A stretch of DNA of 64,000 nucleotides from Agapetus fuscipes (Eukaryota > Arthropoda > Insecta > Trichoptera > Glossosomatidae): NCBI GenBank assembly GCA_951799405.1, contig OX637361.1:6471156-6535155 (forward strand), given 5' to 3'. The translations under genes were made by a program, and so were the position numbers. Position 1 is the stretch's first letter. The number at the start of each line of letters is the position of its first letter. This document shows positions 43,425 through 54,457 of the stretch, in pieces. Under the pieces are notes generated by a model that saw nothing but the letters and a program-made list of their open reading frames with translations, made no database searches and was not told where the DNA came from.

Positions 43425-44342
43425 AGGGCCTGTTGCACCAAACTCCAATCAGACGTTTCTTCCATCAAATCAAATTTTGGTTGCATTTATGTAAATCAGC
43501 TGGTCTTTCCTGTTCAAATTCCATCATATTATTAGCCACTTCCGAAAAATATATAACCGAGGTCCTTACCAGAATTTATTTATTTATTTATTTATTCATT
43601 CTTTTATTCATTCTTTAACGGCACATTGTGCCTTTTACATGTATACAAAAATAGAAATAAAAATACATTACAGACATAACAGTATCAAAATAAAACAGAT
43701 TCCTACAAAATAAAGCTTACAATAAGATTACTACAGAATAAAAGTAGAAGATATTTATGCAAAAAGTAAGAAGATGAAGAGAAAAACATAAGAGAGAAGA
43801 GAAAGAAGAAAAACATAAGAGCAATGAGCATATAGCATATAGAGCAATAAGAGCATGATCAAGTAATAATATTAAAACTTAGGTAAAATAAAAGAACGCA
43901 CAGATGAGGGTAAACAAAAATTGAAATACACTGCAAAAAAGTTAACAAAATAAGTAGAAAATAAAAAATAAAAACAAAGATAAAACAAAAAAAAAACAAA
44001 AAACAAAAAGCAAGGTCTTATATTAAAGTAACAAAAATAAACTAGAAATTTGATAAAACTAGAGTAAACAATAGTACAGTACAATATTATAAGAGATGCA
44101 ACTCTACAATAATTATTATGTACTTATTATGTACCATGGGAGTTGAAGTACTTAATTAAATTATATTTGTATGTTTTAGGATTTGTATGAGTGTCAGAAT
44201 CTATTTCATTGTATATATTACCCAAACGTTGAATACGTATTAGTGGGCTGTAGAAGTGTGTAGATGTATGTGTGGATACAGTGCGATAAGGAACTAAGTT
44301 TAGCAATCAAATATTGATTGGAGGTTGTTGCAACAGGCCCTT
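43425..44342. mobile_element. Inverted-repeat element containing a LINE insertion
   Basis: AAGGGCCTGTTGCACCAAAC at the left and the complement AAGGGCCTGTTGCAACAACC at the right, followed by CTCCAATCA on both. The GGGCCTGTTGCA end resembles PIF/Harbinger-type inverted repeats, but no transposase is present and the 3-bp target duplication is not clean (TAA versus TTA). Confidence 0.65.
43565..44312 (-). mobile_element. 5'-truncated LINE with (TAAA)n tail
   Basis: On the minus strand a frame ends in THFYSPLIRIQRLGNIYNEI followed by DSDTHTNPKTYKYNLIKYFN and a stop near 44135. The Y-SPL-R-L-N----D pattern is the usual C-terminus of a non-LTR ORF2. A long A/T-rich 3' UTR, the hairpin GGCACAATGTGCC and a (TAAA)n tail follow. 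Confidence 0.7.
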
Positions 44343-44463
44343 AGCAGTTCTACTAAATCCAACTTTTCTGCTTTTGAGCGCTTCTGCGCCTCTTTTTGCC
44401 AAGCTGCATCCACAGCGGATTCTCAGTTTGTATTTTCAAAAATAGGCAGGTCTGATCTTGTAC

Positions 44464-44765
44464 GGTCGATAGCTCAGTTGATTAGAGTGCTTGCATTCCA
44501 TGCCGAGAGCCCGATTTTGAATCCCACCGAGGGTGTCAGAAATGATTTTCCGTTTCGGTGCTTATTTAGCTTCGTTAAGGTTTACTCAGCATTCACAAGA
44601 TCATACCAGCACCCTCGGGAGCTGTGAAACGCCCACTAAACTGAAGTGATTGACGTACGGCCGGACCCCTAACCTGTTAAAATAAATAGGTTCCATTAGC
44701 CACATGCGACTTTTTCGTTGAAAACGCGGCAGGAAAATGCACTAAATGTGTAGCTTCGTAACGTT
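44464..44765 (+). mobile_element. SINE-B, full-length
   Basis: GGTCGATAGCTCAGTTGATT, ATCCCACCGAGGGTGTCAGA and TGTGTAGCTTCGTAACG mark the head, body and end. Confidence 0.85.
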
Positions 44766-44807
44766 CTTTAACGTAACGGTATCATTTGAAAGTAAACAGC
44801 TTGATTT

Positions 44808-44900
44808 GATTGGACAGTCGCCATTCTCGTCCACTGCTGAGCACAGGCCTCCTCTAAACGTCTGAAGTCATCTATATTCTATATCCTCGACCTTCTTCAT
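44808..44900 (-). mobile_element. LINE C-terminal scrap
   Basis: Minus strand encodes FRRLEEACAQQWTRMATV, the LEEAY-QQWT-type end of RTE-like polyproteins, comparable with LEEVYVD at 57.4 kb. Confidence 0.6.
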
Positions 44901-46436
44901 CATGTCACCAGAAATGTTCAGATTTTTAATACTTGCCACGTTCACTTACGAGTTCAAAATCGAAAAAATGCACAGATGCCTTCTCATGACGTGCGTTTTC
45001 AAAAGAATTTAACACAGAGTATCGTGTAAGTCAAAATTGTCTTAATTTTTAATGGCTCAAGCCATTTTTGAATGCCTCCGTAAGTGTCCCATCTCACCGA
45101 TAAATATTTCTGACAGTTGAAAAATTAAGTATTTAATAAAGTGCGGTGTGCGCGGCGATTCTGGGTGTCAACCTGACAGCCCGCAATTAATCAAGTATCG
45201 TTTTTAATTTTCAATCAATGCAGTCCCGTCAGGTGTGAATGCCTTTTAATTTGGATACAGAAGGTCTTTTTTTTTTTAATAAGAATTTTTTTTAATAACT
45301 GCAAACTGCAACGGTTGCATGTATGTGTACTGTGTAGTGCAGAAATTATTTAAATGTTATGGAGTGTACTACTTCGTAAAAATCAAGGAGAAATGCAGTT
45401 GTTTTCAATCAGAATGTAAATCAATCAATGTAAAGGTTAAAACTTTATATTCCGTGATCTGTGGTTAAAACCGTAAGTTGGACAGAATATTTTTTGTAAA
45501 CAATTGTATTTGAAGGGGCTGTTAATCCATCTTTTAAATATATTTTTTTATTATGCTATTATGTATTAATGTTAAAACATAGATTTACATTGTACAGAAA
45601 AGAAAACACTAAATAAAAAGGATTAAAAAAAGGAAAGGATTAAAGTTTTAACACCATAGATTGACGTTAATTAAAAATTATGTATTTTTTTGCGATTACT
45701 TATCGTACTTATCTGACTTAGAACGTAGAACGATATTTCTATAAGATACGATTACGATACAAGTACGATATTTGTAATAAATAACGATACAAAAAGCTAC
45801 TAAGCCTTTTGTACCGTATCGTATCGTAGTTTCGTAGTATCGTTAGTAAAAAAAACCAAGGGTTTCTTTTGCATTTCAAACGTTTAAAGCAAATTAATGC
45901 GTACTGTTTGTTTACAAGTATTAAGCGAGGTTTCGTCGTTCCAGAGACATTTTGTTGTTTATTTCAACCTTATTATGAATAAATTAGATAAACCCTCAAA
46001 GCTATTCCAATTTGATATTAATCTTCAGATGTCACCCTCAATTTTAAGTTATTCAATACTTTTCTACGTGGCATCCTACCTTCACGTTTTATTTCACGGA
46101 ATATACTAAAAGTGCATAGCTTTCCAACTCTCACCGAGTACAAGTACACCAAGTAAAACTGAATACAAATGAAAGGCATTCATGTAAATATTGCAAGTAA
46201 CGGGTAATACAGTGTGTGAGTTATGACCGGCCGCTGAGATTGCAGCAATACATTTTAACAGCCAGCCTACTCAATATCCGGTGCGATTTAATGAGTTTCT
46301 TTTTTGCGAGCTTTATAAAGCTCTTACCCAACATTTTGTACCCCGAGTACCTGCAAAACATTACGCTGAGACTCCAACTTAGCAAAAATGAACTGACACT
46401 TAAATTCTCACTAGCGACTCTATTTCATTTTCATTG
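44901..46436. other. AT-rich intergenic DNA
   Basis: No gene seen. Around 45695-45845 many TACGATA/TATCGTA words cluster on both strands. See findings. Confidence 0.4.
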
Positions 46437-46482
46437 TTTTTAAATAGATTTGTGAAGAGGAATGCATTTCACTAACCTCAAC
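46437..46482 (-). mobile_element. SINE-D tail scrap
   Basis: AAATAGATTTGTGAAGAGGA and ATGCATTTCACTAACCT match the D end only. Confidence 0.6.
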
Positions 46483-46593
46483 GCTCTAAAAATCACCCAT
46501 TGATCAACTCGCAACTCGTAATTGCAACTCGCATGGGTTAAAAAAAAAACTGCCTTGAACTGTTCCTGTTTAAAAAATTTAACGCCTTTAAAC

Positions 46594-47152
46594 TAGAGAT
46601 GCCACGAATAGTGAATTGGCCGAATACCGAATACCGAATATTCGGCAACGCTGTCGGCCGAAGCGCCGAATATTCGGCGCTTCGGAGAAGAATGCTGTGG
46701 CAAACGAGTTGGATTTTTATTTGAAAACAGTTCGCCTAGATCGGAAGGCCGATCCTTACAAGTGGTGGTCAGCAAACGAAAAACAATACCCGAACCTTTC
46801 GAAATTTGCAAAAGTTTATCTTTCTTCGCCTGGAAGTAGCGTTTATAGTGAGAGGCTATTTTCTGAGGCTGGTAACGTTTACGATGAAAAGCGCAATCTT
46901 TTGCTACCAGAAAATGCTGAAAAGCTCGTTTTTATCCATCACAACTTACCACTGATTAATTTTAAGTACTAAAATGTTGTAATTTGGAAATAAATACATA
47001 ATTTTTGAGTAAAATAACGTGTCTTTTTTTACTTGATTTGCTATTCGGTATTCGGCCGAATAGTACGCACTATTCGGCCGAATACCGAATAGCAAAAAAG
47101 TGGCCGAATAGGCCGAATACCGAATAGTTGCCGAATATTCGTGGCATCATTA
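46594..47152 (+). mobile_element. hAT-1, internally deleted hAT transposon
   Basis: Ends TAGAGATGCCACGAA and the complement TAATGATGCCACGAA match at 13 of 15 bases. CTTTAAAC is duplicated at 46586-46593 and 47153-47160, a perfect 8-bp target duplication. Subterminal zones on both sides are dense in GCCGAAT/ATTCGGC palindromes. Only the last third of a transposase remains between them. Confidence 0.92.
46616..46972 (+). pseudogene. hAT transposase C-terminal dimerisation (hATC) domain, truncated
   Basis: Residues 1-24 translate the left subterminal repeat. From about residue 25 the frame encodes ANELDFYLKTVRLDRKADPY, KWWSANEKQYPNLSKFAKVY and LSSPGSSVYSERLFSEAGNV, then a pre-stop RNLLLPENAEKLVFIHHNL. 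The order WW-YP-LS-A--YL--P-SSV-SERLFSEAGN--R--L is the hATC fold of BED-finger hAT transposases. The BED finger and the catalytic core are deleted, so no transposition activity is expected. A dimerisation fragment could still form if expressed, but that is inference. Confidence 0.88.
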
Positions 47153-47160
47153 CTTTAAAC

Positions 47161-48055
47161 ATGTGAAAGGGGATTTAGATTTACGACATACAATTTTCAA
47201 AACTTCTCAGTTTTATTTTCACTGGGAATATTATCAATGGTATTACTGGCAAAATGTTACTATCAGATAAACAAAAGTCACTCACAATTTGCGAGTTAGC
47301 GAGTAGAATTTTGGAGGGTTGTCTACAACCTTCGACCTCGAGCAAACAACAATAATTCAACAGTTTGTGATTCTTCTTTTTAGAAGACACACGCCTCCTG
47401 AAGACGTCGGGTATGACTCTGACAAAACGTAGAGAAAATCGTTCTTCTCTTTCCACGGTCAGAAACATCCGTTTTTGTTTTTTTCATTCCAAAGAACACC
47501 CACATTTCAAAGACAGTGATGACTGATGAGAAGCTTTAATTTGCGAGCTAGCGAGAAGAATTTTGGAGGGTTGACTAACCTACTTTGCCTGGCCAGTAAT
47601 TGTCTTCATACGAAAGCAAAGTGACCAACCCACTGCAGGCACCCTCCGTTAATGGTCCTGATTCCATCGGGCGCTCTGTAGATGTCATGGAGTTCTTTGA
47701 TGTACCGACAACGCTAACCATTGTTATAAACGTAAAAGTAAAAGGTAAAACTTTATGTTTTGAGTTTACACGTAAGGTGGAACACTCTGGGTTGCGGCAA
47801 GTTTTACAGCCTGTAATGGCGTCCGCAGAGATTTCGCAATAAATTTGTCGTGTTTGTGAAAGCTCCGTGGAGGACTTTATCGTGACGAGATTATCAAAGC
47901 AATTGCAAAGTGTGCACCGACACAAATCTCGGATAATAAAGTGTTGCGAAAAGGGATGCCGTGAGGTCAAATCTTCTCCTGTATCTCGCGTGGTTAAACC
48001 ATCGTTTGATAATCAAAAAGTAAAATTTAAATTGTAGTTAGGTCGTTTGAAATAT
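47161..48055. other. Intergenic DNA with unassigned frames
   Basis: Frames of 131 codons (47575-47970, -) and 80 codons (47600-47842, +) overlap antiparallel. Neither shows a domain I can name. CCTACTTTGCCTGGCCAG at 47579 resembles a SINE-D scrap. Confidence 0.4.
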
Positions 48056-48292
48056 TACGCACAAACACAAGTTAACGACATATTACGCTTACATGGGTTT
48101 CTCAGAAAAATGCACTGTTTTTCTACGTAAAAAATACTAAATAAGTGTGAGAATCCTGTAGCTTAGAAGTTTTTCATGAGCACTGCCTATTAGTTCACTT
48201 ACTACGAGAAGTTACACACAAATAAATATTTTATCTGCGATTTTTCAAATCAGCGAATCAGCCCTTATTTAGTTTGACCTTTTTAAGATGGG
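48056..48292 (-). mobile_element. MITE-H, copy 3
   Basis: The complement has AAAGGTCAAACTAAATAAGG, TGATTCGCTGATTTGAAAAA and CTGAGAAACCCATGTAAG, as in the other two copies. Confidence 0.7.
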
Positions 48293-48394
48293 GATATATT
48301 TCCATTGTTTTTTATCTTAAACTTTATAATGCACTCACAATTATTATACGATATATGTATAATAAGGATTACAACAATTACTGTGGTTTTTCTT

Positions 48395-48478
48395 AGATTC
48401 GAGTCGATCTCAAAATCGTCTACGAGTTACGACACTAACGAAACGTCGTGAATTATGTAAGTTCTCCTAAAATATTTT
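48395..48478 (+). mobile_element. MITE-I fragment
   Basis: CACTAACGAAACGTCGTGAA followed by TTATGTAAGTTCTC matches the loop and right inner arm of MITE-I. Confidence 0.5.
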
Positions 48479-49394
48479 ATCAAAAAGTATATGGAAATAA
48501 AACCATCTTACTTCTTTTCAAGTATAAAATATGCGCAGTGTGTCGTAGCATTTATTTATATAAAAAAAAAAACAATTGAAAAGATACCAAAAGGGCATTT
48601 TTTTTTTGTATGGGAGTATTTCGTATTTCGCAAAATAAAAAAAAATACAGACGTGTGTTTCGTGAGAAGGCAAAAATGACACAAATTAAAGGAAATGAAT
48701 TCCTTAGCTTTAAATATGAACACTTCAAAATGATTTTAATCATGGTTTTAATAAATTTTAATTGTTTAAGTTAATTATAATATTTAATTTAAATTTTTAA
48801 GGAAAATGATAAAGGTGTAAGGTTTAATCGATAAAAAATATTTTATGCTCAATTATTTCATATTTCAGTGTTCTCATTAAACTTTTTATATCATGCTTGC
48901 ACCCTTAAAATTTTTATACGAAGGTTATTTCATATTTTATAATACTTTCAACATTTCTTTATAGCGAGCCATAAAATATTTTTTATGGATATCACACGGG
49001 AAGTAAATATTAAAATCAACAAACCCATTAAAAAACCACAATAAATCCGATGTCTGGAGGTTTAAGTGAATCAATTTTCTTTATATCACCATCATCATCT
49101 TCTAAAGGCAGTGCCTTCTAAGCTAGTCATCTGTCTCTTTTAGTTGCTATCCTCTTGAGCTGCGAATAGGAAGAGACACACATAAGTCGCTTCAAATCCT
49201 GGAATTATGACATTCTTGGGTGACCTCTTGTTCATCTTTACAAGTTTTTTTCTGCAATGATGTTTCTAAGAAACGTGCTGAGTATATTCTAATATCTTAT
49301 AAATTTATTTATTTATTAATTTCCTTCTTTTATTTCCTTCGACATATTTTCGTTTTACTTCCTTACATGGTATTTTGGTCATCTTCCTCAAAAT
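48479..49394. other. AT-rich intergenic DNA
   Basis: Nothing recognised beyond short A/T tracts. Confidence 0.4.
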
Positions 49395-49976
49395 CCACAT
49401 AACGAAGAAAGTATATGTTGCAAGACTCGATGGATGTCGTAGTAGAGGAAGACCGAGAAAGGTATGGATGGACCAAATTTCCGAAATTGCGAAAGAATGG
49501 AATATCCAGAGTCATAATAAAAGGAGAGTCTGTATGAAGAAGGTTATAACTCTGGAGGAAATGAAAGAAGTGTGTAAGGACAGAAAGAAATGGCGGTTGA
49601 TATGTGATGTTGGCGGCTAGGGTTTTTAAATTAAAATTTGTTTTCTGTTACTTTTTGATGTCCATACATATTATAATTTGTTGGTTTTAAAAATGATTTT
49701 TTTTGTGTATGCTCCTTGACTTATAGGTTGGTATGCGGCTGACCACCCATGCTGTAGAAAATGGTTCACTTTGCCATTGTTATCCCTGTTTCAGGAAAGG
49801 TTGGCAGGAGTTACAGGGTGTATATTCATTTGCGATTCGAGTTTTTATATTGTAGGACTACATGCGGCATGTTTAAGCGCAAACTTATACATGTCTGTTT
49901 TGTGAGAATGCATATAATGTGAATCTCAAATGTCACTTATATTTTGCAACTTAGATTAGAATAGATTAGATTAGAA
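49395..49976 (+). mobile_element. LINE ORF C-terminus, 3' UTR and family C as its 3' end
   Basis: The frame to 49620 encodes YVARLDGCRSRGRPRKVWMD, QISEIAKEWNIQSHNKRR and VCKDRKKWRLICDVGG before its stop. RGRP-K-WMD is the usual LINE C-terminal motif. About 90 bp of AT-rich 3' UTR leads into the family C sequence (49711-49976), ending AACTTAGATTAGAATAGATT. The same ORF end and C unit recur in the same order at 58330-58785 (-). This locus suggests C is the LINE's 3' terminus. Confidence 0.8.
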
Positions 49977-50068
49977 TGCTTCAAGGAGATCCTTTCGTAT
50001 TTCTGGATGGCCCAGGTTTCGCAGCCATCCAACAAGAAGCTCTAGACAAAAGCTATCATAGCACCGGA
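49977..50068 (-). mobile_element. LINE scrap with GCETW motif
   Basis: Minus strand encodes SFLLDGCETWAIQKYERISL. LL-GCETW is a well-known motif downstream of the reverse transcriptase core in RTE-like LINEs. One in-frame stop lies just before it. Confidence 0.7.
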
Positions 50069-50487
50069 ATATAATAAATTATCCACATATTTTTGTGAAC
50101 AAAACATAAGATTCACAGAATTTTGAGTCAAGCATGACTAATTTCATGGAAAATCTCTCTGACCTCATTAAAATTAAATTTGACAAAGTTTAATGTTTTC
50201 CTGTTATTTTAAAAGTCTTCCGGAAATTGTAATAGTCCGGATAATAAAAATTAATTCAGGAAATACTTGAGTTTATAAAATCATCGTCTTGTATCAGTTC
50301 ACACGCTTCGTATTTATATGTATTTAAAAAGTTTATTTTTTCAGCTTTCAGTAATGTAAACATAAGATAAGCAAAGTGGAGTGCATACCTACATACATTA
50401 GAAAGAATGCATTGTTATGAGGAGACTTTGTTTAGTGTAAAGAAAAAAATTCAAATGTAACGTCAATTTTCCTTTTTTTTTCCTTTA
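50069..50487. other. AT-rich intergenic DNA
   Basis: Nothing recognised. Confidence 0.4.
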
Positions 50488-50702
50488 AATGGTTCACTTT
50501 GCCAATGTCACCCCTGTTTCAGGGAATGTCGGCAAGAGTTGCAGGGGTTATGTTCATTTGAGGTTTGGATTTTATTTGTAAGTACAATCAGCATTTGTAA
50601 GCGCGAACTACACGTGTTTGTTTGTGGGCATACATCTGAGAGCTTTGAATGAATATATCCTTGCAACTTAGATTATAGATAGATAGATTATAGATTTAGA
50701 TA
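50488..50702 (+). mobile_element. Family C, 5'-truncated
   Basis: Starts AATGGTTCACTTTGCCAATG and ends CTTAGATTATAGATAGATAG. Very close to the 16.4 kb copy (CATCTGAGAGCTTTGAATGA). Confidence 0.85.
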
Positions 50703-51017
50703 ATAAGGTATACATATATATAAGGAAATACAGAAACCCAGTACCACAACGCAATTTGGTGTTATCTAAAGTAATTATTTTATTTTTAATATTCAACAAT
50801 TCTCAGAAAATAAAAGCTACCATATTGACGCTGGATTTTTTCTTACCATGAAATTAATACACTTATGCGGGGCACTTTAAAATCAGTTATGATATTTTTT
50901 TGCAATCGTGATGAATTACTGCAAATCATTATTGCACTCTTGATGACTTTAACATCAAAGACTAATGACTGTATCATGATAATGAAGCAAAAATTACCGC
51001 AAAACCTTACAAGTCAT

Positions 51018-51268
51018 CCCCCTAGAGCTTGTTTGTCTTATATCCATCAGAGGTACTTTCACATAAGCAATAACTGCATGTTTACTGAACCAATGTGTAT
51101 CATGAAACCTGGAAATCCTTTTTTTAAATATTTTAAATAACTCTCACATTATCGTGTTTTACGTTTTTTTCTTATCTCAGATTGCGTAGAATGTGATTCT
51201 TAAGACAATTTCATTGAGAGGTCATCTTTGAATCAACTGGTAGATGAGCCAAACAAGCACTGGGGGGA
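51018..51268 (+). mobile_element. MITE-F, complete
   Basis: CCCCCTAGAGCTTGTTTGTC and the complement CCCCCCAGTGCTTGTTTGGC form the ends. The core ACTCTCACATTATCGTGTTT is conserved. A 91-codon frame crosses it by chance. Confidence 0.75.
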
Positions 51269-51810
51269 CGAAGTGTCTGTACCACAATCATTTCATTAAG
51301 AAGAATATTTTTTGTTTCAGTTTACGATGTTGAAACTTTTCCTTTAGCGAGCTTTACCTTGAAGAGCAAAGGTAATCTGTACTCCAAGTAACAAAACTCA
51401 AGCATAGCGTTTACGAAAAAAATATTTAAAACTGAAACAGCGCACCTAGTGAGCGTTTTAGTTTCCATGCATCTTGGTAAAACGCTACGGTTGCGTTTAA
51501 AAGTTGTATACTTTTGGTACTGGCAGGTAATGAAAATAAAACATTACAGTAATAAATAACAAGTCGTACCTCAATATACAATTGACTTGAAATACGAGCG
51601 CTAGCATAAAATATTTCTAGGATATGATTAAGTCAGAGTATGACGTTGCTTTTGTACCTCTACGATATTTCTACAACTGCAAATTCAAATAGCCCATACG
51701 TTTGTTTTATCCAGGATACAAAAATATGTATACATTTAAGATTCATATTTTTTAATAACTTGTTTATTAATACTGAAAATTAATTTTTAATTCTAATGAT
51801 TTTGTTGTCC
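51269..51810. other. Intergenic DNA with a short palindrome
   Basis: About 51395-51530 has imperfect arms with AAACTCAAGCATAGCGTTTACG and GTAAAACGCTACGGTTGCG, the same AGCGTTTAC theme as 53.2 kb. Nothing else seen. Confidence 0.45.
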
Positions 51811-52146
51811 GGTCGAAAGCTCAGATGGAAGAGTGCTTGCATTCCATGCCGAAAGTTCGGGTTCGAATCCCACCGAGGGTGTCAGAAATGATTTCCCGTT
51901 TCGGTGTTTATTTCAAACCCTAAAATAAAATACCGGAAAGGTTTACTCAGCCTTCACAAGAAATGAGAACCAGCACTCTCGGGAGCTGCGAAACATCCAC
52001 TTCAACTGAAGTGGTTGGCATAAGGCCTGCCCCCTTACCTGTAAAAATAAATAGGTTCAACTCGCCACATGCGACCCCTTCGGGGATAACGCGGCAAGAA
52101 GTTACACTATATGTATAGCTTAGTTGCGTTGCGTTTGCGTTTTTTG
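51811..52146 (+). mobile_element. SINE-B, full-length
   Basis: Head CGGTCGAAAGCTCAGATGGA, B box GGGTTCGAATCCCACCGAGG, end TGTATAGCTTAGTTGCGTTG. A minus-strand 143-codon frame spans it and is not a gene. Confidence 0.85.
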
Positions 52147-52239
52147 TTGTCAGGTTTCGTATACCTACCTGATAATAAACATTGTTCAAATACAGTAAAA
52201 ACATTTCTTTGCAGTTATTTTGTAAAATTTTAGATAAAA

Positions 52240-52700
52240 ATGAAATGCATGCCCACAAGCAAACGCGTGTAAGTTCGCGCCGATTTGCACGTCTTTTTAT
52301 TAATGCATTGGTGGCTAGGGGTGTGTGCTGTATGCACGCACCCAACACACATACTTGTTCAAATGACAAGTCGTGCACAGTACCCTTAGTACGAGTTGCA
52401 AAACTTGAGTAAAGTAAAGTTTACGGAAAGTATTAAAAAGTGATTTTTCCCAAAATTTGCCGTTTTTGTTTTTTACACTTTATGGTCTTAGCAAAAGAGT
52501 TACAGTGATGAAGAAAATCAAGTTCAAACAAACAAAAACGGCTGATTTTGGGGAAAACCTCTCTTGAATACTTTCCGTAAACTTTACTTTACGCATGTTT
52601 TGCTACTTGTACTTAGGGTACAGGAGCCCTTACACATGTTGCATGTGTACCTACTTACAAAATAAGACCAAAACCTCAAATCAGCATAAACCCAGCAAGA
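52240..52700 (-). mobile_element. Family C split by a foreign segment carrying MITE-P
   Basis: C pieces at 52240-52280 and 52624-52700 meet at CGCGC/CTTACACATG in the consensus. The intervening ~340 bp includes MITE-P and ~100 bp of unidentified sequence. Confidence 0.65.
52380..52621. mobile_element. MITE-P, about 95-bp inverted repeats
   Basis: GTACCCTTAGTACGAGTTGC, then TAAAGTAAAGTTTACGGAAA and GCCGTTTTTGTTTTT, is matched by the complement of the right arm. The loop is about 45 bp. No TSD was identified. Confidence 0.75.
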
Positions 52701-53221
52701 TAAAACCATACATAGAATTCATTCAACGAAGAAAAAAATCATGTATCCATATTTTTATACAGGCGATGAAGTTTTGAGAAACTGGTATAGTTAAAAAATA
52801 ATACTTATATAAAAGAAACATCTAAAACTCAATTCATTAGACTAAGTGACAAAAGAGGGGCACACAATTGTACTTTAAAAAGAAAAATCACGAGAGTAAA
52901 AAATGATTAGATATAAAACAAAGTGAAAATAAATTTGTTCGAAATACGAAGAAATTCGTTTGCCAAAGCTGAAACACGAAACGACGTAAGTTGAGGCATC
53001 GATGCACTGAAAAAAAATCTTTAGCATTTCGACATAGGTCCTTGCAAGTGGATTTCACACAATCTTTTTTATTGGCTAAAAAACGACGAACCTGTGAGTA
53101 AATTTTTTTGCGTAAAACTGAAACATCTGCTCCTTCATTCTTCACGTTATTAAACTTAATGGAGGTTATTCAGAATGGACAACGAATACTATATGTATGT
53201 ACCTAAAGGATAAAATTTCAC
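52701..53221. other. AT-rich intergenic DNA
   Basis: An 85-codon minus-strand frame (52888-53145) is lysine/phenylalanine-rich with no recognised domain. Nothing else seen. Confidence 0.4.
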
Positions 53222-53335
53222 TTAAAACTCAACTGTAGCGTTTTACAAAAAAATGTATGGAAAAAAAAACGCACACTGTCAACGATTTTATGGTCTGCAT
53301 ACATTTTTTGTAAAACGCTATTGTTTAGTTTTAAC
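53222..53335. mobile_element. Small palindromic MITE-like element
   Basis: TTAAAACTCAACTGTAGCGT then TTTACAAAAAAATGTATG pairs with CATACATTTTTTGTAAAACG then CTATTGTTTAGTTTTAA. Confidence 0.65.
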
Positions 53336-53547
53336 TTGTTTGGGGAACTGCAATGTCGTCTCCCTTTACATGCGCCACACACTGAGTGACTGATTTGCAA
53401 TAAATTATTGACGATTATAACACGTTTAAGAAATAATTTTGACATTTATTTCAATTAAATATAACGTTTAATAAATTGAATTCGAAAAAAAAAACTGAAG
53501 TCTGTGAAATATATACGTTTTATCAGGAAACCATTTTTTATTAACTG

Positions 53548-54082
53548 TTTTCTTTGACTAATAATTTGGTGTGAGACTGACCTGCATGCTGTAAAAATTC
53601 GGTTTACTTTTTGTTTCAGGGAAAGCTAGCAGGAAATGCTAGAGATGTTCATGTGAGGCTTGGTTTATTTTGTAAGTATGCATGCAGCACGTGAAAGCGC
53701 AGACTTACACGTGTTTGCTTGTGGGCTGTATAATCTACAATCTAAATTATTGCAAAGATAAATCAACATTTAAAAATTATGTCCAAACTTTTGCCGACCT
53801 TTCGTAAAACAGTTTTGACATTAGCAAAGTGAACCGTTTTTTACAGTATGGCAATACGCGTCATACAAAACCTACCTTATCTAAGTTGCAAAGATATGTA
53901 ACATTGGGAATTCACATTACATGCATTCACGTACAAGTTCGCGCTTGCGCATGTCGCATGTCTACAACATAAAAACCAAATCTGAAATGGACATACACCC
54001 TGCAACTCTTGCCGAACTTCCCTGAAATAGGGGTGACATTGGCAAAGTGAAAAATTTATACGCCATGCTATAAGCCAAGGAA
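53548..54082. mobile_element. Three family C copies, plus then minus, minus
   Basis: C (+) 53548-53746 and C (-) 53745-53875 are tail to tail at TCTACAATCTAAATT. A further C (-) is at 53876-54082 with complement TTCCTTGGCTTATAGC at its 5' end. Confidence 0.75.
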
Positions 54083-54457
54083 TTAAATAATCCTACAAGG
54101 AATATATCTTTGCAAGTTAGATAAAAGACCATTAGGTACGATTAATACGGTTCACGATTGTACCTACTTCAACAGACTCTGATTCCATTTATGTGTCCAT
54201 GCGTACAAGTCTCAAGACCTTCCTCTCCAGCACACACCAAGTGCCCAATATAGTGAGATGTTGGTGCGAGTAATAACCCGATTAGGTCTGATTGAATCAA
54301 TTGCGATCGTTGAGTTATTAAGTGAACGGTGAGTCCAGATAGCGGTGCTTCCTGTGACAGATTCCAGCCTCTCTGTTCCTTATTAACTTCTCGTCTCCCC
54401 TGTGCTTGTCTGACTTATCTACCGTTCGATTCGTAGATGAATTTTCCATGTATCCCT
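54083..54457. other. Intergenic DNA
   Basis: Nothing recognised; a minus-strand 62-codon frame is unassigned. Confidence 0.4.

Noticed and set aside
47575..47970. 131-codon minus-strand frame with several cysteines
   Set aside because: No recognised domain, no start support, and an overlapping frame on the other strand. A database search could change this.
49220..49402. Short hydrophobic frame suggestive of a membrane peptide
   Set aside because: It translates T-rich low-complexity DNA; hydrophobicity follows from base composition.
51947..52378. 143-codon minus-strand frame
   Set aside because: It runs through SINE-B and a family C piece; the translation is repeat-derived.
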